This document shows positions 55,497 through 64,000 of a stretch of DNA of 64,000 nucleotides, in pieces (the stretch's first letter is position 1; every line of letters begins with the position of its first letter). A program made the translations under genes and the position numbers. The stretch lies in the NCBI GenBank assembly GCA_044432865.1, contig JAWXUF010000003.1:8826-72825 (forward strand). Direction: 5' to 3'. The notes below the pieces were generated by a model. That model was not told where the DNA came from, searched no databases, and saw only the letters and a list, made by a program, of their open reading frames with translations. Source of the DNA: JAWXUE01 sp044432865 (lineage in GTDB: Bacteria; Bacillota_I; Bacilli_A; Acholeplasmatales; Anaeroplasmataceae).

Positions 55497-57173
55497 ATGA
55501 CAATATTATCTGGAAGTTTAACAGCAATAGATATATTACTATTAGTGATAGGTGGAATTGGGATTTTTTTATTTGGTATTGAGATGATGGGTAATGCTTT
55601 AAAAGCATTAGCTGGAAATAAAATGAAGACATTAATTGAAAAAACAACTAATACTCCTTTAAAAGGAATCTTAGTTGGTGCATTAGTTACTGTGGTTATT
55701 CAATCATCTAGTGGTACTACAGCTTTAACAGTAAGTTTTGTTCGAAGTGGATTAATGGGTTTAAATCAAGCTGTCGGAATTATAATGGGTGCTAATATTG
55801 GTACTACTATAACTTCATTTCTAGTTGGATTAAACATTCAAAAGTATGCACTATTGTTCGTTGGGGTTGGTGCTATTTTAATGTTCTTCTTTAAAAAAGA
55901 AAAAATGAAGACATACGGAAAAGCATTATTAGGATTTGGTATGTTATTTTATGGACTTGATTTAATGAGTTCAGGATTAAAAGAAATTATTTCAATATAT
56001 AATGATGAGGCAATCTCATTATTTCAATTTTTTGGTGATATCCCTGTAGTAGGTGCTTTTGTTGGGGCGGTTGTTACAGCAGTTGTACAATCATCAAGTG
56101 CTGCTATTGGTATACTACAAAATTTATATTCCGATGGTAACTTCCCATTAATGGGTGCATTAGCAATTTTATTAGGTTCTAATATTGGGACAACTATTAC
56201 AGCATTACTTGCTTCAACTGGTGGGACAAAAGAATCAAAACAAGCAGCATTCATCCATTTCTTATTTAATGTTATTGGATCTGTAATATTCTTAATTTGT
56301 TTATGGCCATATACTCAACTTATGTTATTTGTAGAAGAGTTTGTTTTACAAAGATTTGGTGCAGACCCAAGTATGACTATTTCTGTTGCTCATATGATAT
56401 TTAATGTTACATCAACATTAATTATGTATTTCTTTATTAATAAACTTGTTTGGTTAGCTAAAAAGGTTATTAAACCTGATGAAGAAGTAGAAGATGTATT
56501 ATTAGATGAGAGTATTATTAAATCATCTCCTGTACTAGCATTAGAAGTTGTAAAGAAATCAGTATTACAAATGGGGAAAAGATGTTATAAACTTTATAAT
56601 TTAACAAAAGAATTAGCAGTTGAATATGATGAGAAAAAAGTTGAAAAAGCTAAATTGTATGAAAGTGATATTGATTCATTAGATCAAAGAGTTCATGACT
56701 ATTTAAGATTACTTATTAAAGAAGATTTAGATAATGAAACATCAAATTATGTTTCAAAGTATTTAGATATAATTAGAGATTTAGAACGTATAGGTGATCA
56801 CTGTACAAATATAGTAGAATTTTTAACTGAAAATGTAGAAAATAAATTTACTTTAACTCAAAAAGCTTTTGAGGAACTTCAAAAAATGTTTGATAAAGTT
56901 TTAGAAATGCTTACTATTACAATTGATTCTATAGAATTATTAAATAAAGAACAGTTAGAAATTGTATTTGAATTGGAAAAAGATGTTGATACTATGGAAG
57001 AGAAATATCGTAAAAGACATTTTGTTCGAATAAACCAACAATCATGCAGTGCTCCAAGCCACACATTTGTTGAGATGCTTTCTAATCTTGAAAGAATTGC
57101 TGATCATTGTCATAATGTATCTAGTTGTTTATATAATGATGAATATGCGGTAGATATTGATACTGATCATTAA
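55497..57173 (+). CDS. Na/Pi cotransporter family protein with PhoU domain
   Basis: A 558-residue membrane protein. The N-terminal half has eight or so membrane spans with two inverted repeats holding VVIQSSSGTTALTV (about 60-73) and VVQSSSAAIGIL, plus GANIGTTITS and GSNIGTTITA, the NptA/Na-Pi II signature. The C-terminal part (about 340-540) holds two PhoU-like helical bundles with RDLERIGDH and SNLERIADHCHN. It probably takes up phosphate with Na+, which would fit a Na+-based economy. A GGGGG ribosome-binding site precedes the ATG at 55497. Confidence 0.92.
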   Translation: MTILSGSLTAIDILLLVIGGIGIFLFGIEMMGNALKALAGNKMKTLIEKTTNTPLKGILVGALVTVVIQSSSGTTALTVSFVRSGLMGLNQAVGIIMGANIGTTITSFLVGLNIQKYALLFVGVGAILMFFFKKEKMKTYGKALLGFGMLFYGLDLMSSGLKEIISIYNDEAISLFQFFGDIPVVGAFVGAVVTAVVQSSSAAIGILQNLYSDGNFPLMGALAILLGSNIGTTITALLASTGGTKESKQAAFIHFLFNVIGSVIFLICLWPYTQLMLFVEEFVLQRFGADPSMTISVAHMIFNVTSTLIMYFFINKLVWLAKKVIKPDEEVEDVLLDESIIKSSPVLALEVVKKSVLQMGKRCYKLYNLTKELAVEYDEKKVEKAKLYESDIDSLDQRVHDYLRLLIKEDLDNETSNYVSKYLDIIRDLERIGDHCTNIVEFLTENVENKFTLTQKAFEELQKMFDKVLEMLTITIDSIELLNKEQLEIVFELEKDVDTMEEKYRKRHFVRINQQSCSAPSHTFVEMLSNLERIADHCHNVSSCLYNDEYAVDIDTDH

Positions 57174-57185
57174 GGAGTTGGTAGT

Positions 57186-57779
57186 ATGTACATATATAAC
57201 ATAGTAGCTATAGTTTGTTTAATATGTTCAGGTTTAATATGTTTTTTTGGAAAAAGATTTTATGATACATGTATTATATTTCTTTCTATTTTAATTACAT
57301 ACGTATCAGGTACTTTACTTGGTCAAAATATAGTACTTACTATTGCTTTATCATTTGTTGTTGCAATTGGTTCTATAATATTTTGTAAAATATTTGAGTA
57401 CTTATTTATGGGTGTTATTTCATTTGGTATTGGTATAGCAATAATGCTTTTATTAACTAAATATGGAATTTCATTAGAGTCTGAATTGATAATAGGATTT
57501 GGATGTTTAATAGGATTAATTGTTTTTTCAATTATATTTAAATTCAAAAATAAAATATTCATGCTTTTATCATCATTTATTGGAAGTGTTGGTATAGCAT
57601 CAGTTGTACTTTACTTCAAAAAATATTCTGATTTTGAAGCTATATTAAGTGATTTTTCTAAAGAGAAATTTGTAGAATTTATTTTACCTCAAACTACATT
57701 TTTTCTAATTGTACTATCAATTAGTACATTAGTTTGTATTGTAGCACAACATAAAATATCTAAAGGTAATAATACATAA
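57186..57779 (+). CDS. Polytopic membrane protein (DUF4203-like)
   Basis: A 197-residue protein with about seven hydrophobic segments and short loops, starting 12 bases after the phosphate transporter with AAGGAG. Topology and the G-rich paired helices recall the DUF4203/TMEM198 group, but I see no decisive motif. It is likely to be co-transcribed with the transporter and may modulate it. It ends before a terminator. Confidence 0.6.
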   Translation: MYIYNIVAIVCLICSGLICFFGKRFYDTCIIFLSILITYVSGTLLGQNIVLTIALSFVVAIGSIIFCKIFEYLFMGVISFGIGIAIMLLLTKYGISLESELIIGFGCLIGLIVFSIIFKFKNKIFMLLSSFIGSVGIASVVLYFKKYSDFEAILSDFSKEKFVEFILPQTTFFLIVLSISTLVCIVAQHKISKGNNT

Positions 57780-57793
57780 AAATTAATAAACTT

Positions 57794-57828
57794 AAATGCT
57801 TTGTGGGTAAAACCATAAAGCATTTTTA
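57794..57828 (+). terminator. Terminator after the transporter operon
   Basis: A 13-bp stem (57794-57806 with 57813-57825, one G-U), loop GTAAAA, then a T run. Confidence 0.75.
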
Positions 57829-57885
57829 TTTTTCTTTATAAAAAGTTAAAAATAAGATATAATAAATAAAGAATAGGGTGATAAA

Positions 57886-59844
57886 ATGTTTAAGTTAATT
57901 TCTAATTATACTCCATCAGGAGACCAACCAGAAGCAATCAAACAATTAGTTGATGGAATAAATAATAATCAAAAACAACAAGTTTTACTTGGTGCTACTG
58001 GTACAGGTAAAACATTTACTATATCTAATGTTATAGCACAAATAAATAAACCTACTTTAATACTTGCACATAATAAAACTTTAGCAGGACAATTATATAG
58101 TGAGTTTAAACAATTTTTCCCTGAAAATCATGTTGAATATTTTATTTCTTACTACGATTATTATCAACCAGAAGCATATGTTGTATCAAGTGATACATTT
58201 ATAGAAAAAGATTCACAAGTAAATGATGAAATAGATGAAATGAGACATAGTGCTACAGCTAGTTTAATGGAATTTAAAGATGTTATCATTATTGCATCAG
58301 TATCTTGTATATATGGTATTGGGGATCCTGAAACTTATAAAGATTCTATGTTACTATTAAGAGTAGGAAGTATATATCCTAGAAAAGAATTATTAAATAG
58401 ATTAATTGAAATGTTATATGAAAGAAATGATATTGATTTTAAAAGAGGTACTTTTAGATTTAAAGGTGACTTACTTGAAATAATTCCTTCATATGAAAGA
58501 AAACAAGGGATTAGAGTTGAATTCTTTGATGAGGAAGTAGAAAGAATATCTTTCTTTGATGTTTTAACAGGTAAAGCAATTAACTATGTTGATTATACTA
58601 CAATCTTCCCAGCAACACATTTCGTTACAGATAAAGAGAAGATGGATGAAGCAATTAAAAGAATTAAGAATGAGATGGCTGATCAATATAATAAGTTTTT
58701 AGCAGAAGGAAAGTTTATTGAAGCACAGAGAATAAAAGAACGTACTAATTATGATATGGAAATGTTGGAGCAAATGGGATATTGTAATGGTGTTGAAAAT
58801 TATTCAAGACATTTAACACTTAAGAATAAAGGTGATACTCCATACACATTAATGGATTTCTTAGGTAAAGATTATTTATTAGTAATTGATGAATCACATG
58901 TTACACTTCCTCAAGTAAGAGGGATGTACAATGGGGATAGAGCTAGAAAAGAAAATTTAGTTAACTATGGATTTAGATTACCATCTGCTTTAGATAATAG
59001 ACCTCTTCAATTTCCAGAATTTGAAGATAAAGTTGATAATGTAATTTATGTATCAGCAACACCAGGTGATTATGAAAAAGATAAAAAATTACCTACAGTA
59101 CAACAAATCATTAGACCTACAGGGCTTTTAGATCCAGTTATTGAAATAAGAGAATCAGAAGGTCAAATTGATGATTTATATGCTCAAATTGTAAAAAGGG
59201 TTGAACTTAATCAAAGAGTATTAGTAACTACTTTAACGATAAAAATGAGTGAAGATTTAGCGGAGTATTTAAAATCTTTAGGAATTAAAGTTTCATATTT
59301 ACATTCAGAAATTAAATCACTTGAAAGAATAGAAATTATTAGAGATTTAAGACTTGGTAAATATGATTGTCTTATTGGAATAAATTTATTAAGAGAAGGA
59401 CTAGATATACCTGAGGTATCTTTAGTTGCTATATTAGATGCTGATAAACAAGGGTTTTTAAGAAGTGAAAGAAGTTTAATTCAAACAATAGGTAGAGCAG
59501 CAAGAAATGCTGAGGGTCTAGTTATTATGTATGCTGATAAAATTTCTAATGCAATGCAAATTGCAATTGATGAAACAAATAGAAGAAGAGAAATACAAAT
59601 GGAGTACAATGAAAAACATGGTATTGTACCTACTACTGTTATTAAAGAAATTAGAGATGCAATATCTTTCAAAAAAGAAGCTGTTGAAGAAACTAAAAAG
59701 CAATTATCTAATGAGTTATCTATTGCTGAATTAGAAGACCAAATGCTTGAGGCAGCTAAAGTTTTAGACTTTGAAAGAGCAAGTGAATTAAGAGATATAA
59801 TTTTTGAAATGAAAGCAAGAAAGAAAAAAGGAAAAAAGAAATAA
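57886..59844 (+). CDS. uvrB: Excinuclease ABC subunit B
   Basis: UvrB is the damage-verifying helicase of nucleotide excision repair. The 652-residue protein has Walker A GATGTGKT (39-46), the beta-hairpin segment [12 protein letters not shown] (about 92-103), DESHVTLPQ, the lobe-2 motifs [11 protein letters not shown] and QTIGRAARN, and a C-terminal UVR motif (about 612-645). Unlike in most Firmicutes, uvrA does not follow. Confidence 0.97.
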   Translation: MFKLISNYTPSGDQPEAIKQLVDGINNNQKQQVLLGATGTGKTFTISNVIAQINKPTLILAHNKTLAGQLYSEFKQFFPENHVEYFISYYDYYQPEAYVVSSDTFIEKDSQVNDEIDEMRHSATASLMEFKDVIIIASVSCIYGIGDPETYKDSMLLLRVGSIYPRKELLNRLIEMLYERNDIDFKRGTFRFKGDLLEIIPSYERKQGIRVEFFDEEVERISFFDVLTGKAINYVDYTTIFPATHFVTDKEKMDEAIKRIKNEMADQYNKFLAEGKFIEAQRIKERTNYDMEMLEQMGYCNGVENYSRHLTLKNKGDTPYTLMDFLGKDYLLVIDESHVTLPQVRGMYNGDRARKENLVNYGFRLPSALDNRPLQFPEFEDKVDNVIYVSATPGDYEKDKKLPTVQQIIRPTGLLDPVIEIRESEGQIDDLYAQIVKRVELNQRVLVTTLTIKMSEDLAEYLKSLGIKVSYLHSEIKSLERIEIIRDLRLGKYDCLIGINLLREGLDIPEVSLVAILDADKQGFLRSERSLIQTIGRAARNAEGLVIMYADKISNAMQIAIDETNRRREIQMEYNEKHGIVPTTVIKEIRDAISFKKEAVEETKKQLSNELSIAELEDQMLEAAKVLDFERASELRDIIFEMKARKKKGKKK

Positions 59845-59883
59845 TGTTGTATCAACAAGATTATTTATGAAAGGATGGTTGTA

Positions 59884-61065
59884 ATGAAATCAATAAAACA
59901 TTTATATAAAATTGGTAATGGACCTTCTTCAAGTCATACTATGGGTCCGTTTAAATGTTGTCAAATAATGTTAGAAAAAAATCCTAATGCAAATAATTAT
60001 GTTGTATATTTATATGGGTCTTTAGCATTAACAGGAAAAGGACATTTAACTGATTATATTATTGAAAAAACGCTAGGTGCTTGTACTATTAAATTTGATT
60101 TTATTACAAATCATAACCATCCTAATACAATGAAGATTGAGGCATATAATGACAATGATTTCATTGCTGAGGAGACATTCATTTCTGTTGGTGGTGGTGA
60201 TGTTGTTATTAATGGTGAAGAGTTAAAAGCGGAGTTAGATATTTATCCATGTAATACACTTGATGAAACAAAAGAGTATCTATTAAATAACAATATTTCA
60301 TTAGTAGACTATATATTGAAGTATGAAGATAAAGATATTTTTGAATATTTAGAATTAATAAAAAACACAATGTTTGAAGCAATTAATAGAGGTCTTAATA
60401 CTAATGAAGTATTACCAGGTAAATTGAAAGTACAAAGAAAAGCTAAAAAAATATTCGATAATGCTAAATCAACACAAGAAAAAATTCTTGCATATGCATA
60501 TGCAGTTAATGAAGAAAATGCTAGTGGTGGGTTAATTGTTACTGCTCCAACTTGTGGAGCAAGTGGTGTTGTACCATCATTATTATTTGCATTAATTGAA
60601 GAACATAAATTTGATAATAAAAAAGTGCTTGAATCTTTATTAGTCGCTGGATACTTTGGTTGTTTAATAAAACAAAATGCATCAATAAGTGGCGCAGAAG
60701 CTGGATGTCAAGCTGAGGTTGGTTCTGCATGTAGTATGGGTGCTGCGATGGTTTGTTATTTATTTGATAGTAATTTAGATGTTATTGAGCAAGCAGCTGA
60801 AATGGCTTTAGAGCATAATTTAGGATTAACATGTGATCCTGTTCAAGGATATGTACAAATTCCTTGTATTGAAAGGAATGCAGTCGCTGCTAATCAAGCG
60901 TACGATTGTGCAGTGTTATCAAGAATATTGCAAGAAGGTACAAATAAAATAACTTTTGATACTGTATGTAAAACAATGTTAGAAACAGGAAAAGACTTAT
61001 CTCATCACTATAGAGAAACATCTATTGGTGGTTTAGCTAAGCATTTTGGAGGTAATGATGAATAA
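59884..61065 (+). CDS. sdaA: L-serine ammonia-lyase, iron-sulfur type
   Basis: Converts L-serine to pyruvate and ammonia with a 4Fe-4S cluster. The 393-residue single-chain enzyme has the beta-domain GNGPSSSHTMGP (about 11-22), then the alpha-domain TAPTCGASGVVP (about 221-232), GAEAGCQAEVGSACSM and CDPVQGYVQIPC, which include the cluster cysteines. The start at 59884 is chosen because AAAGGA lies eight bases upstream; the ATG at 59875 overlaps that site. It overlaps the next gene by eight bases. Confidence 0.93.
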   Translation: MKSIKHLYKIGNGPSSSHTMGPFKCCQIMLEKNPNANNYVVYLYGSLALTGKGHLTDYIIEKTLGACTIKFDFITNHNHPNTMKIEAYNDNDFIAEETFISVGGGDVVINGEELKAELDIYPCNTLDETKEYLLNNNISLVDYILKYEDKDIFEYLELIKNTMFEAINRGLNTNEVLPGKLKVQRKAKKIFDNAKSTQEKILAYAYAVNEENASGGLIVTAPTCGASGVVPSLLFALIEEHKFDNKKVLESLLVAGYFGCLIKQNASISGAEAGCQAEVGSACSMGAAMVCYLFDSNLDVIEQAAEMALEHNLGLTCDPVQGYVQIPCIERNAVAANQAYDCAVLSRILQEGTNKITFDTVCKTMLETGKDLSHHYRETSIGGLAKHFGGNDE

Positions 61066-62395
61066 AAATGATATAGTAAATTTAAAAATAGATGGTATTG
61101 ATTATTTGGGTGAGGGAATTGCTCATAATAATGGACAAACTATAATATGTAAAAATGCAATTTTATATGAGGAAGTAGAAGCATTAATTTTAAAAAGTAA
61201 TAAAAATATTACTTTTGCTAAAAGTAGTAAAATTATTAAACCTTCTAAATATAGAATAGAACCAGCTTGTCCATATTTTAAATTATGTGGTGGATGTAGT
61301 ATGCTTCATATTGATTATAAATATCAAATTGAAATGAAAAAGAAAATGGTTGAAACTACTTTAAATAAGATGATTAAGGGTATTAAAATTGATAGTATCA
61401 TTTCTAGTGATAATCCATTTAATTATAGAAATAAGATTCAAGTGCCAATTGGATTTAAAGATGAAAACTTTATTAAAGGATTTTACAGAGAAAATTCACA
61501 TGATATTATTCCTAGTGAGAATTGTTTGATTGAGCCTGTTATTTCTAAAGAAGTATTTGATAAATTATTACCTTTATTAAAAAAACATAATGTACTTCCT
61601 TATGATGAGAATACTAATAGTGGTGAAATAAGACATATCTTATTACGCACTAATAATAAAAATGATGTTATGATTGTTTTTGTTTCAAGAGAGAATATTA
61701 GTGGAAAAATTAATAATATTTTAAATGAAATAGATTTTGAATTTAAATCTGTGTATTTAAATATAAATGATAAACAAACTAATGTTGTTGTTGGAAAAGA
61801 GTTTATTCATATTAAAAATGAATTATTTATTGAAGAAGAAATTAATGGAATCAAATTTGATATTCATCCAAATTCATTTTTTCAAGTTAATCATTCACAA
61901 ATGGTTAAATTATATAATAAAGGAATTGAAATTCTTAATTTGAATAAAGATGATGTAGTAATTGATGCTTATTCAGGTATAGGTAGTATTTCTTTAAACT
62001 TAGCAAAACAATGTAAGCAAGTTTATGGAATTGAAGTTGTTAAAGAATCAGTAGATAATGCTAATAATAATAAAAAAGTAAATAACATTAATAACGTTGA
62101 ATTTATTTTAGGTAAATGCGAAGACGAAATTGCAAACTTAGTAAAAAATAAAACAATTAATGCTATTGTAGTAGATCCTCCTAGAAAAGGTTGTGATCAA
62201 TCTTTCTTAGAAACTATTATTGATTCAAAAATAGAAAAGATTTTATATATTTCTTGTAATCCTTCATCTTTAGGTAGAGATTTAAAAATATTAAGTGAAT
62301 TTTATTCTATTGAAGAAGTTCATTTAGTAGATATGTTTTCTCACTCTCATCACGTCGAGAGTGTAGTGAAGCTTTTGGCAAAAAAATCTGCATAA
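61058..62395 (+). CDS. 23S rRNA (uracil-5-)-methyltransferase RlmCD-type
   Basis: A 445-residue TrmA/RumA-family enzyme. It has an N-terminal TRAM domain (about 1-55), iron-sulfur cysteines in CPYFKLCGGCS (about 71-81), the SAM motif VIDAYSGIGSIS (about 298-309), VVDPPRKGCD (about 371-380) and the catalytic SCNPSSLGRDL (about 399-409). In B. subtilis one RlmCD enzyme makes m5U747 and m5U1939; this is the likely role. GGAGG precedes the ATG at 61058. Confidence 0.92.
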   Translation: MNKNDIVNLKIDGIDYLGEGIAHNNGQTIICKNAILYEEVEALILKSNKNITFAKSSKIIKPSKYRIEPACPYFKLCGGCSMLHIDYKYQIEMKKKMVETTLNKMIKGIKIDSIISSDNPFNYRNKIQVPIGFKDENFIKGFYRENSHDIIPSENCLIEPVISKEVFDKLLPLLKKHNVLPYDENTNSGEIRHILLRTNNKNDVMIVFVSRENISGKINNILNEIDFEFKSVYLNINDKQTNVVVGKEFIHIKNELFIEEEINGIKFDIHPNSFFQVNHSQMVKLYNKGIEILNLNKDDVVIDAYSGIGSISLNLAKQCKQVYGIEVVKESVDNANNNKKVNNINNVEFILGKCEDEIANLVKNKTINAIVVDPPRKGCDQSFLETIIDSKIEKILYISCNPSSLGRDLKILSEFYSIEEVHLVDMFSHSHHVESVVKLLAKKSA

Positions 62396-62522
62396 ACAAT
62401 TTTACAAACATATCCACCAATAATTCAATAAAAATAAGCACAAATAAGCCATATTATAATGAAAACATTGTAAAATGGCTTATTTTAATATAAAATTAGT
62501 TTATAAATACGGAGGGATAATA
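62396..62522 (+). promoter_or_regulatory. Hairpin and -10 element before the second regulator
   Basis: AAATAAGCCAT (62442-62452) and ATGGCTTATTT (62475-62485) form an 11-bp stem with a 22-base loop. It may end the rRNA methyltransferase transcript, but the T tail is weak. A TATAAT (62455-62460) lies in the loop. CGGAGGG is the ribosome-binding site of the next gene. Confidence 0.45.
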
Positions 62523-63596
62523 ATGAAGAAAATTAAACTAGATGAGTATAAAGAAGACTCAATATACTTTTATTTATTTGATAAATTAATAAAAGATAAA
62601 TATCAAAATAAAGATGAATATTTAAATAGTATTGATATCTCTCCTAGTACATATCGAAGAGCAAGACTTAATGCTAGTAATATAAGTAATGAATTATTAA
62701 TTAAATTATGTAGTGAATTTAATTTAAATAATATTAACAAATCAGATATAGATGAACTAGAAGAATATATTAATAAATTATACAATAATATATATTATAA
62801 GTTAGATATAGATTTCGATAAAGAATTAGAGTTCATTCAAAATAAAATTAAATTAAATCAAATTATATATCCAGTATATAATTTAATAGAACTACTTATT
62901 AATTCTTCTAAAGGTATACAAACTTCTAAATTTAACGAAAATTTCTACAAGTATTATATAGAATTAAGAAAATACAAAAAAATATTTAATGATGATTTAA
63001 ATAATATTTATGAACTCATAGAGTTAATCTTTACTGATCGTATACAGGGTAAAATAGAATATACTAATGTAATCTGCTATCAAATACTTGCAGCTAGAAC
63101 ATATGAACATAAAAGATATGTGGAAAGTCTATATTTTTGTAATATAGCTAAAGAAGAATTAATTAGAACATTAAATTTTAATAGATTATATTCTATTAAC
63201 TCAACAATTATATCTAACTATATTTCACTACATAAATATAATGATGCATACGAACTAGCTTATAATCAACTTAATTCTATTAAGGCTAATATAAAATTAA
63301 ACTATTTGTATGATTTTACAATTTCTAATTATCTTCTAGTATGTTTTATAACGCAAAGATATCAAGAAATTATTAAGAAAATTCATAATATAATTAATTT
63401 AAATAAAACTATTTTCACAATATTAGTATTAACAAGTAAAATATTAAATATAGATATTGATTTAAGTAAATTTAGTTATAATAAGGATTTATATAATGAA
63501 TTAATTAAATTAAAAATAAATAAGAAAACTAATTATGAATTCTTAGAAAAATATAGTATAAATAATAATTTATTAAATTATTTAAAAAAACTTTAA
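62523..63596 (+). CDS. Divergent regulator-like protein with helical repeats
   Basis: A 357-residue, Asn/Ile/Lys/Tyr-rich protein. Residues about 8-75 look like an atypical helix-turn-helix (NKDEYLNSIDISPSTYRRARLNAS...LLIKLCSEFNL), similar in plan to the regulator at 42609. The rest is predicted helical in paired TPR-like units. It is more AT-rich in codon use than its neighbours. It is followed by a terminator, a strong promoter and a small peptide gene. A peptide-sensing RRNPP-type regulator is the suggested class; no partner motif proves it. Confidence 0.5.
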   Translation: MKKIKLDEYKEDSIYFYLFDKLIKDKYQNKDEYLNSIDISPSTYRRARLNASNISNELLIKLCSEFNLNNINKSDIDELEEYINKLYNNIYYKLDIDFDKELEFIQNKIKLNQIIYPVYNLIELLINSSKGIQTSKFNENFYKYYIELRKYKKIFNDDLNNIYELIELIFTDRIQGKIEYTNVICYQILAARTYEHKRYVESLYFCNIAKEELIRTLNFNRLYSINSTIISNYISLHKYNDAYELAYNQLNSIKANIKLNYLYDFTISNYLLVCFITQRYQEIIKKIHNIINLNKTIFTILVLTSKILNIDIDLSKFSYNKDLYNELIKLKINKKTNYEFLEKYSINNNLLNYLKKL

Positions 63597-63616
63597 TTTA
63601 TTAAAAGTACCATAAT

Positions 63617-63657
63617 AAAAATAAACATTCTATTATTTAGAATGTTTATTTTTATTT
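63617..63657 (+). terminator. Terminator of the second regulator
   Basis: A perfect 15-bp stem (63617-63631 with 63639-63653) followed by T-rich sequence. Confidence 0.8.
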
Positions 63658-63689
63658 ATATAATTCGACATAAAAACATTCACGAAATA

Positions 63690-63731
63690 AGAAAATATCG
63701 ATTTGACTATCGAAAATTTATATTGTAGAAT
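63690..63731 (+). promoter_or_regulatory. Promoter and possible operator of the small peptide gene
   Basis: TTGACT (63703-63708), 17 bases and TAGAAT (63726-63731) make a strong sigma-A promoter. The -35 is embedded in TATCGATTTGACTATCGA, with ATCGA repeats on both sides, a possible operator. The predicted start point (about 63738) leaves a very short leader. Confidence 0.65.
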
Positions 63732-63748
63732 TATGTTGAAAGGACGAT

Positions 63749-63949
63749 GTGTATATTATGTTGAAAATATTTTGTATTATTATAAATTTATTTTCTATGG
63801 GGAAAGATTGTCATAATATTGATGTTGTTGATTCACAATTATTTAAAGATTCTAGAATATGTGAAGTACATGAAGTAGGTACTATGTATAGTAGTGACAA
63901 CTCTAACGATATAGAGAATGAAGAGTTTGTTGAATATATAAAAAATTAA
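63749..63949 (+). CDS. Small peptide with hydrophobic start
   Basis: A peptide of up to 66 residues. It starts with GTG (63749, AAGGA four bases upstream) or ATG (63758, thirteen bases from it). The first part (MLKIFCIIINLFSMG) is hydrophobic with a basic residue, like a short export signal. The rest is polar and acidic and ends DIENEEFVEYIKN. No family is recognised. The layout, regulator then promoter then short exported peptide, recalls signalling peptide genes. It may also be a chance frame, though it has its own promoter. Confidence 0.4.
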   Translation: MYIMLKIFCIIINLFSMGKDCHNIDVVDSQLFKDSRICEVHEVGTMYSSDNSNDIENEEFVEYIKN

Positions 63950-63964
63950 AAGGAGAAATTTAAA

Positions 63965-64000
63965 ATGAAAAATAAAATAAAAAAAATATTTGTAATATCA
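63965..64000 (+). CDS. Start of a further gene, cut by the window end
   Basis: ATG after AAGGAG, with twelve codons visible (MKNKIKKIFVIS). The basic start followed by hydrophobic residues looks like the beginning of a signal peptide. It follows the small peptide gene by 15 bases and is probably co-transcribed. Nothing more can be said. Confidence 0.5.
   Translation, partial: MKNKIKKIFVIS

Noticed and set aside
59481..59858. Minus-strand 125-codon frame and other frames over the end of uvrB
   Set aside because: All mirror the conserved uvrB C-terminus; no start signals.

Overview
The window is strongly AT-rich, uses the standard bacterial code (TGA is a stop, for example at the ends of atpF, walJ and nth) and has short intergenic gaps, Shine-Dalgarno sites before nearly every gene and many hairpin-plus-T-run terminators. 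Gene order and content point to a Bacilli-class Firmicute with a compacted genome. The order rpiB-upp-atp operon-DUF1146-spoIIQ-spoIIID, the pairs walJ-rlmH, pheS-pheT, dnaD-nth and pfkA-pyk, and the run rlmN-PASTA-rsgA-rpe-spoVM-rpmB-fakA-recG-plsX-rnc all match the order known from Bacillus subtilis with genes removed. Sporulation genes (spoIIQ, spoIIID, spoVM, cse60, a yjcZ-like gene and a cotD-like gene) suggest an endospore former or a recent descendant of one. I cannot name the species.

Region by region: 1-150 holds a manganese (yybP-ykoY) riboswitch with a terminator but no recognisable regulated gene. 302-8254 carries rpiB, upp and a complete F1Fo ATP synthase operon whose c subunit has residues expected of a Na+-binding ring. 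8309-9529 holds a DUF1146 gene, spoIIQ and spoIIID, the last two with sporulation-type promoter matches. 9513-13202 has yigZ, degV, cca and yhaM. 13287-19105 (minus strand) holds two very large, related PrsA-like lipoproteins. 19324-25403 runs from a tiny YjcZ-like gene through walJ, rlmH and leuS to a cotD-like gene, an HtrA-like lipoprotein protease and a small membrane protein. 25440-29079 is a Phe T-box followed by pheST.

29163-38074 is the most unusual section. At the place where relatives carry a phosphatase and a PASTA kinase there is only a membrane-anchored PASTA protein with no kinase domain. spoVM sits in its ancestral place and ends inside a bidirectional terminator. recG has become a shorter intact frame with no Walker A, an altered DEAH box and no second helicase lobe. 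The fab/acp genes between plsX and rnc are gone, while fakA (and a degV/fakB-type gene elsewhere) remain, which suggests use of external fatty acids.

38160-45316 holds two tandem alkaline-phosphatase-superfamily genes, a dapB-like gene, dnaD-nth, cse60 behind a terminator hairpin that also hides its ribosome-binding site, a helix-turn-helix regulator with a helical-repeat tail, and a membrane-anchored Ig-like surface protein. 45372-62395 is mostly housekeeping: dnaE, a PPi-type and an ATP-type phosphofructokinase in divergent orientation, pyk, an iron alcohol dehydrogenase with a palindromic leader, RNase H, a MurE-type ligase, a Na/Pi cotransporter, uvrB, serine dehydratase and an rRNA methyltransferase. 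The last 1.5 kb carries a second divergent regulator with a helical-repeat tail, followed by a strong promoter and one or more short hydrophobic-start peptides. This layout resembles a regulator-peptide signalling locus, but the window ends before it can be judged.
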